Of a DNA stretch of 64,000 nt, positions 43,239-51,756 are shown piece by piece. The first letter of the stretch is position 1; the number at the start of each line of letters is the position of its first letter. The notes beneath the pieces were generated by a model. The model saw nothing but the letters and a program-made list of their open reading frames with translations. It was not told the DNA's origin and did no database searches. Source of the stretch: Arthrobacter sp. Y81 (lineage in GTDB: Bacteria; Actinomycetota; Actinomycetes; Actinomycetales; Micrococcaceae); contig NZ_PJIL01000005.1 of assembly GCF_002929335.1 (NCBI RefSeq), forward strand, positions 1 through 64,000, read 5' to 3'. A program made the translations under genes and the position numbers.

Positions 43239-43991
43239 GTGGACGCCGTATTCAAGGCCCTCGCCGACCCCACCCGCCGTGACCTCCTTGATGAACTGTT
43301 CAGGGAAGACGGGCAGACCCTCCACGCGCTCGAGGCACGCTTCGACATGACCCGCTACGGCGTTATGAAGCACCTCAAGCTGCTGGAGGAAGCCGGCCTG
43401 GTGGTCACCCGCCGTCGGGGCCGCGAGAAACTCCACTTCCTGAATCCGGTGCCCATCCGGCTGGTCCACGACCGCTGGGTCAGCAAATATGCCGAACCAT
43501 GGGCCGCTGCCCTCAGCGACCTCAAAACCCGATTGGAAAGTCCCATGGAAAAGATCTTCGAAATCTATATCAAGACCACCCCGGAACGGCTCTGGGAAGC
43601 CATCACGGGCAGCGAGATCCGCAGCAAGTACCAGTTCGGGATGAACATCAGCTCGGACTGGACGCCCGGATCCCGGTTCGAGATGGCACCCAACGGCGGG
43701 GACCCCCTGGGCGAAGGCGAAAACATCGAAGTGGACCCGCCCCGGAAGCTCGTCCAGACCATGCGGGCGCTGTGGGGCGAGGACGTCAAGGCCGAAGGCA
43801 CGTCACGCATCACGTGGGAGATCGAGCCGGTGGGCGACGATTCCTGCCACCTCACCGTCACGCACGACCAGCTCCGCGAAGGCGCCAACGACCAGCTCTA
43901 CGGCGGCTGGCCGATGATCCTCTCCGGCCTGAAGACCTGGCTGGAAACCGGCGAGCTCCTCACCACGCCCGGCTCCCTGATGTACACCTGA
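43239..43991 (+). CDS. ArsR-family HTH fused to SRPBCC (AHSA1) domain
   Basis: 250 residues. Residues 1-95 form an ArsR winged helix (ALADPTRRDLLDELFRE; DMTRYGVMKHLKLLEEAGLV), residues about 105-245 an AHSA1/START-like hydrophobic ligand domain (EIYIKTTPERLWEAITG; ITWEIEPVGDDSCHLTVTHD). Such fusions are known in actinobacteria, where the second domain may sense a hydrophobic ligand. The start is the GTG at 43239 right behind a 16-bp palindrome, which suggests autorepression. Confidence 0.85.
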   Translation: MDAVFKALADPTRRDLLDELFREDGQTLHALEARFDMTRYGVMKHLKLLEEAGLVVTRRRGREKLHFLNPVPIRLVHDRWVSKYAEPWAAALSDLKTRLESPMEKIFEIYIKTTPERLWEAITGSEIRSKYQFGMNISSDWTPGSRFEMAPNGGDPLGEGENIEVDPPRKLVQTMRALWGEDVKAEGTSRITWEIEPVGDDSCHLTVTHDQLREGANDQLYGGWPMILSGLKTWLETGELLTTPGSLMYT

Positions 43992-44164
43992 GGCGGCTGT
44001 ACACCTGAGGCGGGCGGCGGGCGCAACCCGGGCGCCGCCGTCGTACTCCCCCGCCCGGCGGAACCACCGGGTGCCGGAGAGCCGTTGATACCGGTTGCTT
44101 CGTGTGGCAACCTCGAAGTGATCCGCCGCCGCGGCGACGACGGGCTGCAGAGAAGGAGCACGGC

Positions 44165-44788
44165 ATGGGACTCATCCATATCGACCTGTTCACCACTCTC
44201 GACGGCGTCGCGCAGGCGCCCGGCGGGCCGGAGGAGGACGCCGAGGGCGGTTTCGCGTTTGGCGGCTGGCAGGCGCCTCTCATCGACGAAGTGGTGGGCG
44301 ACCAGATTGACTCCGGGGTGGCGGGGATGGACGCGCTGCTGCTCGGGCGCCGGACCTACGACATTTTCGCCTCGTACTGGCCGCACGCGAACGGGGACAT
44401 CGCGCGGCTGTTCAACCGCCTCCCGAAATACGTGGCCTCGCGCCAGACGCCGAACCTCGAGTGGGCCGGCTCCACACTGCTCGGTCCTGATGTCCCCGCC
44501 TCCGTGCGCGAACTGCGCGACAGGCACGAGAACATCCACGTCATCGGCAGCCTCGACTTCGTGCAGACCCTGTTCGCCGAGAAGCTCTTCGACCGGCTCA
44601 CGCTCTGGGTGTATCCGATCCTCCTCGGCGGCGGCAAAAAGGTCTTCGCCAGTGGGGTGGTTCCGACGAACCTCACACTCATCGAGCCGGTGGTCGCCTC
44701 ACCGAAGGGTGCGGTGCTGCAGCGCTACGCGCTCGCCGACGGCACGCCCGGCGTCGGAGACATGTCAGCCGTCGACCAGGAGGGCTAG
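44165..44788 (+). CDS. Dihydrofolate reductase-like (RibD C-terminal) family protein
   Basis: 207 residues starting at the ATG at 44165 with AAGGAG six bases upstream. RibD_C/YyaP-type dihydrofolate-reductase fold: HIDLFTTLDGVAQAPGG at the start, LLLGRRTYDIFASYWPH in the middle, and VYPILLGGGKKVFASG near the end. This branch of the family is mostly uncharacterised NADPH-binding reductases. It is followed immediately by a 61-bp fragment that matches the end of a DinB-type gene. Confidence 0.83.
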   Translation: MGLIHIDLFTTLDGVAQAPGGPEEDAEGGFAFGGWQAPLIDEVVGDQIDSGVAGMDALLLGRRTYDIFASYWPHANGDIARLFNRLPKYVASRQTPNLEWAGSTLLGPDVPASVRELRDRHENIHVIGSLDFVQTLFAEKLFDRLTLWVYPILLGGGKKVFASGVVPTNLTLIEPVVASPKGAVLQRYALADGTPGVGDMSAVDQEG

Positions 44789-44797
44789 CCGCGGCGG

Positions 44798-44858
44798 TTC
44801 AGGCCCTTGGCGTACGCGGCCTGCCCCACGTGCTGGAGGCAGTCGGCAATCGTGCTGA
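44798..44858 (-). repeat. 61-bp repeat: detached 3' end of a DinB-type gene (copy 1)
   Basis: Identical to 46282-46342 except for one base (G/A at 44830). The second copy is the 3' end of the intact leftward DinB-type gene, so this copy is an orphan fragment. The 1.4 kb between the copies holds the TM2-domain gene. Confidence 0.8.
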
Positions 44859-45171
44859 AGGCTGCGCGGCTTCAGCCGTGCGGCCGTGACGGGTGGTTGC
44901 GGTATTGCTGTGCAAAACCTGTTCCAGTCCTGCGCCAATACTGCATAAATCGGCACGGCCGCTGAGGCATGCTGTAACCCGGGCGGCTACACCGTAGACG
45001 CACTTCTGGGGGGAAGCGAACGTCACATGAGCATGCCATAGCGCGCCAAGCCATCCTTCCGCACCGCCCGAGAGCGAATCACCGGCGAACCCCGTCCAGC
45101 TGACGGCATATCTCGCATCCATCACGCACTCCGGGCGCCCCGGCACCAGGGCGCCCTTTGAAAGGAACCCA
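44859..45171. other. Intergenic region upstream of the TM2-domain gene
   Basis: About 310 bp with no reliable gene. It must contain the promoter for the gene at 45172; I see no obvious hairpin or operator. The sequence to the left is the end of the orphan repeat. Confidence 0.4.
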
Positions 45172-46161
45172 ATGAGCTCAAAAGACCCCTACGGCGCACC
45201 GCAGCAGCCGCAGCCGCGGCAGGCCCCCTACGGCCAGGGGCCCTCTTACGGGCAAGCCCCCACTTATGGGCAGACCCCCGCCTTCGGGCAAGCACCCGTG
45301 GCCACACAGCCTTACCCAGGCGCCCCTGGCCAATACCCGGGAGCCCCGGCACCCTATCCCGGCGGCCCAATGCTGGGTGGCTACGGAGTGAGCAACAAGT
45401 CCTTCCTTGTGACCTGGCTGCTCTCCCTGCTCGTCGGAGTATTCGGCGTCGACCGTTTTTACCTGGGCAAGGTCGGTACCGGACTGCTCAAGCTGTTCAC
45501 CTTCGGAGGCATGGGTATCTGGGCCCTTGTTGACCTCATTCTCGTTCTGACGAACAAGCAGCGCGACAAGCAGGGCCTCCCACTGGAGGGCTATGACCAG
45601 CACAAGAAGGTCGCCTTCATCGTGACCGGAGTGGTCGTTCTCCTCAGCATCATCTTCAATTCCACCCGAGGTCCTTCAGCTCCTGTTTCCGCACCTGCGG
45701 CTAACCAGGCAGCTGAAGCCCCCGCTGCGGCGCCTGCAGCTCCGGCTGCTGAAGCTCCGGCTGCGTCATCGGAAAAGAAGGTCGGCGAGGCATTCACTGC
45801 TGACATGGGCAACGGGAACACCGCCAAGATCACCATCCTTTCCGCCACCTACGGCCCCTCGATCACGACCGGTCCGTTCGACAGCCCGGCGAAGAACGGC
45901 GGCTACCTGACCCTCGATGTGCTTTGGGAGACGGAGAAGGGCGAGACCACCAGCAACCCGCTGTACTTCAAGGCCAAGGACGCTGACGGCCGCTCCGCCA
46001 GCGTTGAACTCATCATGGATGACCAGCTGGGTTCCGGCGAGATCCCGGCCGGTGACAAGGCACGAGGCAAGGTTGCCTTTGACATCAAGTCGGGCACGTC
46101 TACCGTCATCATTACAAACCCGATCCTGCAGGAAGTCGCACGCATCAGTGTGACCCCGTAA
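45172..46161 (+). CDS. TM2-domain membrane protein with Pro-rich N-terminus and C-terminal DUF4352-like domain
   Basis: 329 residues. A Pro/Gln/Gly/Tyr-rich tail of about 65 residues (repeats of YGQ and PGAP), then a TM2 domain (SLLVGVFGVDRFYLGKVGTG; two helices), another transmembrane helix (FIVTGVVVLLSIIF), an Ala-rich linker and a beta-sandwich domain at about 195-329 resembling DUF4352 (NGGYLTLDVLWETEKGE; IPAGDKARGKVAFDI). The C-terminal domain should face outwards. AAGGAA precedes the ATG; a terminator follows. Confidence 0.8.
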   Translation: MSSKDPYGAPQQPQPRQAPYGQGPSYGQAPTYGQTPAFGQAPVATQPYPGAPGQYPGAPAPYPGGPMLGGYGVSNKSFLVTWLLSLLVGVFGVDRFYLGKVGTGLLKLFTFGGMGIWALVDLILVLTNKQRDKQGLPLEGYDQHKKVAFIVTGVVVLLSIIFNSTRGPSAPVSAPAANQAAEAPAAAPAAPAAEAPAASSEKKVGEAFTADMGNGNTAKITILSATYGPSITTGPFDSPAKNGGYLTLDVLWETEKGETTSNPLYFKAKDADGRSASVELIMDDQLGSGEIPAGDKARGKVAFDIKSGTSTVIITNPILQEVARISVTP

Positions 46162-46176
46162 CGACTGACATTCCCC

Positions 46177-46204
46177 GAGGGAGCCTCCGTTTGGGGGCTC
46201 CCTC
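46177..46204 (+). terminator. Terminator after the TM2-domain gene
   Basis: GAGGGAGCC (46177-46185) pairs with GGCTCCCTC (46196-46204) around a ten-base loop, 15 bp after the stop codon, followed by ATTCAT. Confidence 0.75.
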
Positions 46205-46274
46205 ATTCATGGGGTCCCGGGGTGTTGTCCGGCCGTCAACGGCGGATCTCACACCAAGAGGGCAGCCGTGTAAG

Positions 46275-46775
46275 TCAGGGTTTCAGGCCCTTGGCGTACG
46301 CGGCCTGCCCCACATGCTGGAGGCAGTCGGCAATCGTGCTGACCAGCCGCACGCCGAGGGTGACGGGCGGGTCCCAGCGGGTGTCGACGATGCGGTCCAG
46401 ATCGTCGTCGCCGAGGGTCTGCAGAAAGCCCACGGTCTGCCGGTGAACGGCGTCGTAGTATTCGAGCAGCAGCGCCGGCGGGGCCTTCACCGAATCGACC
46501 TGCACGCTCGAATGGCCGTAGCCGGTGTCACGCTTCTGCAGCGGCAGGTCGAAGCGGCCCACAAACCCCTGCGAGGTCCAGACCTGTTCCAGGCCAGCGG
46601 CGGAGGCGACCTGAGCATCCTCCACCCGGCCCAAGTGCCAGATCAGCCACGCCATCGAGTTTCCGGTGCCCGCCGGCCGCCGGACCAGGCCCCCGCCGTC
46701 GACTCCTTCAAGAGTGGCTTCCACGGTCTCCCGGATCCGGCCGAAAGCGTCCAGCAACAGTTCGTTGGATTTCAT
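46275..46775 (-). CDS. DinB-superfamily protein (DUF664/mycothiol-dependent type)
   Basis: 166 residues from the ATG at 46775, preceded by AAAGGGGACCTG. Four-helix bundle of the DinB fold: MAWLIWHLGRVEDAQVASAA gives the first His ligand and DCLQHVGQAAYAKG a later one. Members include mycothiol-, bacillithiol- or glutathione-dependent thiol transferases; the exact reaction here is unknown. Its last 61 bp are duplicated 1.4 kb away. Confidence 0.78.
   Translation of the reverse strand: MKSNELLLDAFGRIRETVEATLEGVDGGGLVRRPAGTGNSMAWLIWHLGRVEDAQVASAAGLEQVWTSQGFVGRFDLPLQKRDTGYGHSSVQVDSVKAPPALLLEYYDAVHRQTVGFLQTLGDDDLDRIVDTRWDPPVTLGVRLVSTIADCLQHVGQAAYAKGLKP
46282..46342 (-). repeat. 61-bp repeat (copy 2, inside the intact DinB-type gene)
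   Basis: Sixty of 61 bases match 44798-44858. The duplication brackets the TM2-domain gene and its terminator. Confidence 0.8.
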
Positions 46776-46817
46776 CAGGTCCCCTTTATCTGCGTTTCCG
46801 TGTGCTTGCGCGTTCAC

Positions 46818-47162
46818 TTACTTCTGGATCTCCGCGCGGCGCAGGCGCACTATTTCCTCCAGCACATCGTCCGGGACGGGATGATCCGAGGTAAAGCGGA
46901 TGGTCCCCTTGGACAACGAATATCCCCCTAGCCGGTTGGCGACGGCGTCAATCACCGCCGGGGAGAACGGGAAAATGGAGAGGTGCTTCGCCGCTGCCAC
47001 GACGCCAAGGAGGGGCTTCCCCTCAACCTTCAAGGCGGGCATCCCGTAGCTCACCCCTTCAACGGCCTCGGGCACGACGGCCCTGGCAATGTCTATGACC
47101 CGTTGAAGACACCCGCGCTGGGGTTCGGGTAAAGCGGCCAAGGAATCGTCAACGGTGCCCAT
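46818..47162 (-). CDS. DUF1801 (YdhG-like) family protein
   Basis: 114 residues. Pattern of the DUF1801 family: ARAVVPEAVEGVSYGMPALK, VAAAKHLSIFPFSPAV and the C-terminal TIRFTSDHPVPDDVLEEIVR. Small cytoplasmic proteins of unknown biochemical function, sometimes linked to iron-sulfur or stress responses. It lies 42 bp upstream of the DinB-type gene on the same strand and may be co-transcribed. Confidence 0.8.
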   Translation of the reverse strand: MGTVDDSLAALPEPQRGCLQRVIDIARAVVPEAVEGVSYGMPALKVEGKPLLGVVAAAKHLSIFPFSPAVIDAVANRLGGYSLSKGTIRFTSDHPVPDDVLEEIVRLRRAEIQK

Positions 47163-47314
47163 GGCGCTCAGTCTATTCCGCGTTCCACGCCCGTGGCCTG
47201 CGACGGCGACGAGTGGCGGGGTGGGGAGAGGCCGGATACTTCTCCCCATCCCCAAGCGAGCAGCAGGCGGCTAGAGTCAGGCTCGGCTGTCAGACGAAAT
47301 CAGGGGGACAACGG

Positions 47315-47875
47315 ATGCAACGACCGCAGGGCTACGGCCCACCGCCAATGCCTGCCCAGCAGCCTCAGGGACATCCGTACCCGCCATACGGACCACCTCA
47401 GCAGCGATTTCAGCCTTCGCCGAAGAAGAGCAAACTCGGCTGGATTCTGGGTGCGGTTGGCGTGGCAACCGTCCTGTTTGTTCTCCTCCTCTTCGCCGCC
47501 TGCACCACCATGGTCAATGGCATCAACGAAGGAGGTGACCATCAGGAAAAGGCCCGCACGATGATGGCCATGGCGGACCACCTGCCGGAAGAGGATTGGC
47601 AGCTCATTGTACGAGTCGATCCAAAAGTGGAGCAGGGCTGCCTCTCGATCGACATCGAGTGCGTACGACTGAACGCCTCATGGTCGGTGCCCCATGAGGT
47701 GACTAAGGAAGACGCTGCCTCCCGCCTGGGACTGGATTGCAGTGATTCCGCAAGGACCTACAAGGGCTGCCCCCGGAAAAACTCGACAGACGGCATCACT
47801 GCAGACCTTCGTATCTATCCGGCCAAGAATGCGCCAGGCACGTGGCAGGTCGCCATTGACCTGAGGGCAAGATAG
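47315..47875 (+). CDS. Pro-rich single-pass membrane protein (tandem paralogue A)
   Basis: 186 residues: cytoplasmic Pro/Gln/Tyr-rich N-terminus (about 40 residues), one transmembrane helix (ILGAVGVATVLFVLLLFAAC, about 47-66) and an external domain of about 120 residues with several cysteines. The next gene encodes a clear paralogue: LPEEDWQLIVRVDPKVEQGC here against LPESDWQLVERSDPDTGC there. Start ATG at 47315 with AGGGGGA upstream. Function unknown; seven-residue blocks around SIDIECVRLNASWSV are conserved between the two. Confidence 0.75.
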   Translation: MQRPQGYGPPPMPAQQPQGHPYPPYGPPQQRFQPSPKKSKLGWILGAVGVATVLFVLLLFAACTTMVNGINEGGDHQEKARTMMAMADHLPEEDWQLIVRVDPKVEQGCLSIDIECVRLNASWSVPHEVTKEDAASRLGLDCSDSARTYKGCPRKNSTDGITADLRIYPAKNAPGTWQVAIDLRAR

Positions 47876-47886
47876 GAATGGAAGAT

Positions 47887-48399
47887 ATGCAACCACCGCA
47901 GGGCCACGCCGCACAGCCGGAACCCTCGCAGCAGCCTCAGGTTCCGCAAAGGACGAACAAGCTCGGATGGGTGCTCGGTGGCGCTGGCGCTGCAACCGCA
48001 CTGATCGTGGTCCTCCTCTTCGCCGGTTGCGCCGCCTTGACTGACGCCGTCAAGAACGGCGGCAGTAACGAGGAGAAGGCACAGGCGATGATCGCGAAGG
48101 CGGACAACTTGCCCGAAAGCGACTGGCAACTCGTGGAACGTTCTGATCCGGACACCGGCTGCCTTTCGACAGATACCGACTGCGTCCGGCTGAACGCAAC
48201 GTGGTCGGTGAACCACAAAGTTGGCCTGGCAGACACCGCCGGCCGGCTGGGCGTGGACATGAGCGGGCCGCCGATGGGGCTGTTCTCCGGTTGCCTCAAG
48301 TCCGAAATGGAGGACGGAGGCATGGCAAGGGTCTGCATCGACCCCGCCCCGGACCTGGACGACAGCTGGCTTGTCCGCATTGAGCTCACCGCAAAGTAG
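47887..48399 (+). CDS. Pro-rich single-pass membrane protein (tandem paralogue B)
   Basis: 170 residues with the same plan as the gene immediately upstream (short Pro-rich tail, one helix with LIVVLLFAGCAAL, external domain with CVRLNATWSVNHKV). Only 11 bp separate the genes, so this is a tandem duplication in one transcript. I prefer the ATG at 47887 because it aligns with the start MQRPQG of the paralogue and has AGGA at proper distance; ATG 47878 is possible. Unknown function. Confidence 0.73.
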   Translation: MQPPQGHAAQPEPSQQPQVPQRTNKLGWVLGGAGAATALIVVLLFAGCAALTDAVKNGGSNEEKAQAMIAKADNLPESDWQLVERSDPDTGCLSTDTDCVRLNATWSVNHKVGLADTAGRLGVDMSGPPMGLFSGCLKSEMEDGGMARVCIDPAPDLDDSWLVRIELTAK

Positions 48400-48457
48400 C
48401 GGCTCCTGTGCCAGGCTGGTCGTTGCCCCGGCCTGCCGCCCTTGCGATACTTCAGCC

Positions 48458-48955
48458 ATGCCTCCCCTCCCCGCCACGTTCGCCGAAGACGTCCTCCATC
48501 AGCCTGCCCGCGTCCAGTTCGAGGCCTTCCTCAATGAACACCGCAGCATGCTCAACTCCTGCCTGGACGGGCTAACCGAAGAACAGGCCCGCCGGTCCCT
48601 GGTGCCTTCACGGACCACGCTGCTCGGCCTGGTAAAGCATGCCACCTTCGTGGAAAAGGTGTGGTTCGACGAAGCGATCACGTGCCGGTCGCGCGCCGAG
48701 ATCGGCATCCCGGCCACACCGGACGAGTCGTTCATCCTCGACGAAGCGGACACCATCGCCACCGTCCGGCAAGCCCACCTCGACGCCTGCGAGGCCTCCC
48801 GCCGCGCCACGTCAGTCCTGGAGCTCGACGACGTGCTCCTCGGCAACCGCCGCGGACCGCTGCCGCTCCGCTGGGTGTACCTGCACATGCTCCGGGAGCT
48901 CGCCCAGCACTGCGGTCACGCCGACATCCTCCGCGAGCAGATCACCCCCGGCTAG
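48458..48955 (+). CDS. DinB-superfamily protein (DUF664)
   Basis: 165 residues of the DinB four-helix type: FEAFLNEHRSMLNSCLDGLT, LGLVKHATFVEKVWFD with the first His, and LRELAQHCGHADILREQ with the metal-binding His pair. Such proteins are putative metal-dependent thiol transferases. No regulatory site seen; the next gene encodes a MocR regulator about 100 bp downstream. Confidence 0.8.
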   Translation: MPPLPATFAEDVLHQPARVQFEAFLNEHRSMLNSCLDGLTEEQARRSLVPSRTTLLGLVKHATFVEKVWFDEAITCRSRAEIGIPATPDESFILDEADTIATVRQAHLDACEASRRATSVLELDDVLLGNRRGPLPLRWVYLHMLRELAQHCGHADILREQITPG

Positions 48956-49061
48956 GGCGTGTCTCCGGGACTTCGCCGTTTCCCCATCGGCCTCCGCAGC
49001 TCGGATGAAACCGGGGCGCGTAAAATGGAGCGATGGTGAAATCAGCTCCGCGATTCGCAGG

Positions 49062-50558
49062 ATGAAGAGCCCCGGTGGCCGTCTGCTGGCCGGACTCGAG
49101 CTCGACCGCGCCGAGCCTCAGCCCCTGCACCGGCAGCTGTACGCGCAACTGCGCACACAAATCCTGACGGGTTCGCTGCCGAGTGGAACCCGCCTACCCT
49201 CGACCCGCACGCTGGTCACCGACCTGGGGGTATCGCGGATCACCGTCGTATCGGCTTTCGAGCAGCTCACCGCCGAGGGCTTCTTGCGCTCACGCGCTGG
49301 AGACGGCACATACGTCGACACGCTGTGGAGCGATGCCGCCCCGCCGCGGCCGACGTCCCGGCCGCCGCTGTCCGAGCGCGGGGCCGCCACCTCTGCGCGG
49401 GGCACCGACCTGTTCAGCGAGGCACCGCACATGTGGGCGCCGGCCGAGACGGAATCGTTCGTCGCCAGCCAGGTTGCGTCCTCGGCTTTCCCCGCGGTGA
49501 CCTGGAAGCGCCTTCTGGGGCGCCATGCCGCGCGCACCGATCAGCTTGCGATCGGGTACGGCGATCCGCACGGCCATCGCCCGCTGCGGGAAGCGATCGC
49601 TGACTACGTCAACGACGTAAGGGGCCTGGGGTGCACCGCGGACCAGGTCGTCATCACTTCCGGTGCCCAGCATGCCTTCAACGTGCTGGCGGTTCTCCTG
49701 CTCGACGCCGGCGACCCCGTCCTCGTCGAGGACCCCGGGCACATCTCCGGACGGCTCGCCTTCCAGTCCCAGGGCTGCCCGGTCCGGGGCGCCCCCGTTG
49801 ACGACGAAGGAGCGGTCCTCCCGGACGAGCACGATGGCGCGCCTCCGGCTCGTCTGGCCTGCCTGACTCCCGCGCGGCAGCACCCGCTCGGCATCGCGAT
49901 GAGTCCGGCGCGGCGGGCGGAATGGATCGCGTGGGCGCAGCGAAACGGGAGCTGGATCGTTGAGGACGACTGCGACAGCGAGTTGCGCTACCGCGGGAAA
50001 CTCCTCCCGACGCTGTTCGGGCTAGATCTGAGCAGGCATGTGATCACCGTAGGCTCTTTCAGCAAGGTGCTCGCGCCTTCGATACGCCTTGGATATTGCG
50101 TGCTGCCGGAGGACTTGGTGGAGCCGTTCGCGTCCGCATCATCGGTCATCGGCCGCCCGCCCGCGATGTTGCTCCAGGCGGCTCTCGCGGACTTCCTGTC
50201 AGAAGGACATATGCACGCCCATCTGCGCCGGACCCGGCGTCTGTACGCGGCACGCCAGGACGCACTGCTCGACGCGATCGATCATCAGTTGAGCCACAGG
50301 ATCGAAGCCTCCCAGGTTGACGCGGGCCTGCACGTAATGGGCTGGCTCCGTGAAGCGGTCGACGATATCGAGGTGGCGCGGGGACTTGCCGCGGGTGGGG
50401 TGTACACCTACCCTCTCGGCGAGTACCGGATCACCCGACGGCGTTCCCCGGCGCTGCTGATCGGGTTCGCCGGCACCGCGGAGGAGCGCATGCCGCAGGC
50501 GGTCGGCAGGATGGCCGCCGCGTGGGACCGATGGGCGCGCAGCAGCGCAAACTCCTGA
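49062..50558 (+). CDS. MocR-family transcriptional regulator (GntR HTH fused to aminotransferase-like domain)
   Basis: 498 residues. Winged helix-turn-helix at about 20-85 (LPSTRTLVTDLGVSRITVVS), then a fold-type I PLP domain (about 110-490) with YGDPHGHRPLREAIADYV, VEDDCDSELRYRGK and the PLP lysine in VGSFSKVLAPSIRLGY. MocR proteins regulate vitamin B6, GABA or related genes. The frame is open far upstream, but the ATG at 49062 starts the homologous part; no strong binding site precedes it. It may control the isomerase/MFS operon that follows. Confidence 0.83.
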   Translation: MKSPGGRLLAGLELDRAEPQPLHRQLYAQLRTQILTGSLPSGTRLPSTRTLVTDLGVSRITVVSAFEQLTAEGFLRSRAGDGTYVDTLWSDAAPPRPTSRPPLSERGAATSARGTDLFSEAPHMWAPAETESFVASQVASSAFPAVTWKRLLGRHAARTDQLAIGYGDPHGHRPLREAIADYVNDVRGLGCTADQVVITSGAQHAFNVLAVLLLDAGDPVLVEDPGHISGRLAFQSQGCPVRGAPVDDEGAVLPDEHDGAPPARLACLTPARQHPLGIAMSPARRAEWIAWAQRNGSWIVEDDCDSELRYRGKLLPTLFGLDLSRHVITVGSFSKVLAPSIRLGYCVLPEDLVEPFASASSVIGRPPAMLLQAALADFLSEGHMHAHLRRTRRLYAARQDALLDAIDHQLSHRIEASQVDAGLHVMGWLREAVDDIEVARGLAAGGVYTYPLGEYRITRRRSPALLIGFAGTAEERMPQAVGRMAAAWDRWARSSANS

Positions 50559-50580
50559 ATGGACTTAACGGCTCGGTGCT

Positions 50581-50606
50581 TAATGGATATTTTCAGACGT
50601 CCATTA
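50581..50606. promoter_or_regulatory. Inverted repeat upstream of the isomerase operon
   Basis: TAATGGA (50581-50587) and TCCATTA (50600-50606) form a perfect 7-bp inverted repeat with a 12-bp spacer, 65 bp before the isomerase start. A candidate site for the adjacent MocR regulator. Confidence 0.5.
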
Positions 50607-50670
50607 CTGGCATACAAATGTTGAGTGACAACTGTCACCTACCCCCGACATTCCTTCCGAGGAGCTACAC

Positions 50671-51756
50671 ATGTCCCCTGCCGACGCCCTATTCCAGGCG
50701 CTCCTGAGACCTCGCCTCAACGAAGAGGAGATTGAATCCCTGCCCCGACTGACCGACGAGCTGGCCCGGACCCTGATCGACCGAATCGACGGTGCGCGCC
50801 TGTTCGCCCATGCCTACGCACTCCTGGGCAACCTCACGTATGGCGGGTACGGGCCCGACGACGTGCTCGACTTCGCGCATCGGCACGGCCTGGCCGGCGC
50901 CTGCATCCATCTCCTCGACGGCGAGGAGCGGAGCCTGGGCCGGATGAGCGACGACCAGCTGCGCGGGTTCGCAGACCGCGCACGCCGCCTGGGTCTCAGC
51001 ATCCACCTCGAGATCAGCACAACCCTGCGCGCGGACGTGGACGTGGTGGTCCGCATCGCGGGAGTCCTCGGCGTCGAGCACATCCGCGTCTACTCGCGTT
51101 TCGAGGGCACGCTCTCCCAGGTCATGACCCTGATCGAGCAGGACCTGCACCGGCTCGCCGCGATCGCCGATGAGCACGATCTGCACTTCTCCTTCGAGCA
51201 GCACGAAGAGCTGCGCTCAACCGAGATCGCAGAGCTGTTGCGCCGGCTCTCCCATCCGCGACTGCACGCCATGTTCGACTTCGGAAACATGATCAATGCC
51301 TGTGAGCGTCCGATGGACGCCTTCTCAGCGCTCGCGCCGCATATCCTGCAGGCGCACCTGAAGGGGGTGCATGTTCTCCCTGAGGGGGACGGGTTCGGTC
51401 ACCGCGGTGTGCTGCAGGGAAGTCCGGACGACGACCTGCCCGGTGCTCGGATGCTCTTCGAGCTCCTGATGCTCGGTGACAACGAGCCCCAGGTGATCGC
51501 CCTGGCACTTGAGCAGGAGAACCTTTACTACGCTCCAGCCTTCCGCCACGCCGGCGAGGGCGAGGACCCGTTCATCCCATACCGTGATCTGAGCACTACG
51601 GGCATCCCGGCGGGTTGGACCCGGGATGAGCTGCTGGCCGCAGAACCGGGCTGGGCCGACCATCAGGTGGCCTATGCGAAGGATCTGCTCACTTCGCTGC
51701 GCGACATCGCCGTCTTGCAGCTCGACACCACGAACTCCCTGGCAGGTGCACGATGA
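50671..51756 (+). CDS. Sugar phosphate isomerase/epimerase family protein (AP-endonuclease 2-like TIM barrel)
   Basis: 361 residues. TIM-barrel metal-enzyme pattern: LHFSFEQHEELRSTEIAELL with acidic metal ligands, HAMFDFGNMINACE, and HILQAHLKGVHVLPEGDGFG. The family includes inosose and sugar epimerases; substrate unclear. It overlaps the MFS gene by ATGA, so enzyme and transporter form one operon, perhaps for an inositol- or polyol-like compound. Confidence 0.8.
   Translation: MSPADALFQALLRPRLNEEEIESLPRLTDELARTLIDRIDGARLFAHAYALLGNLTYGGYGPDDVLDFAHRHGLAGACIHLLDGEERSLGRMSDDQLRGFADRARRLGLSIHLEISTTLRADVDVVVRIAGVLGVEHIRVYSRFEGTLSQVMTLIEQDLHRLAAIADEHDLHFSFEQHEELRSTEIAELLRRLSHPRLHAMFDFGNMINACERPMDAFSALAPHILQAHLKGVHVLPEGDGFGHRGVLQGSPDDDLPGARMLFELLMLGDNEPQVIALALEQENLYYAPAFRHAGEGEDPFIPYRDLSTTGIPAGWTRDELLAAEPGWADHQVAYAKDLLTSLRDIAVLQLDTTNSLAGAR

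Noticed and set aside
44799..45146. Minus-strand 115-codon frame before the TM2 gene
   Set aside because: Mixed composition, no ribosome binding site, no recognisable motif, and it overlaps the orphan dinB repeat.
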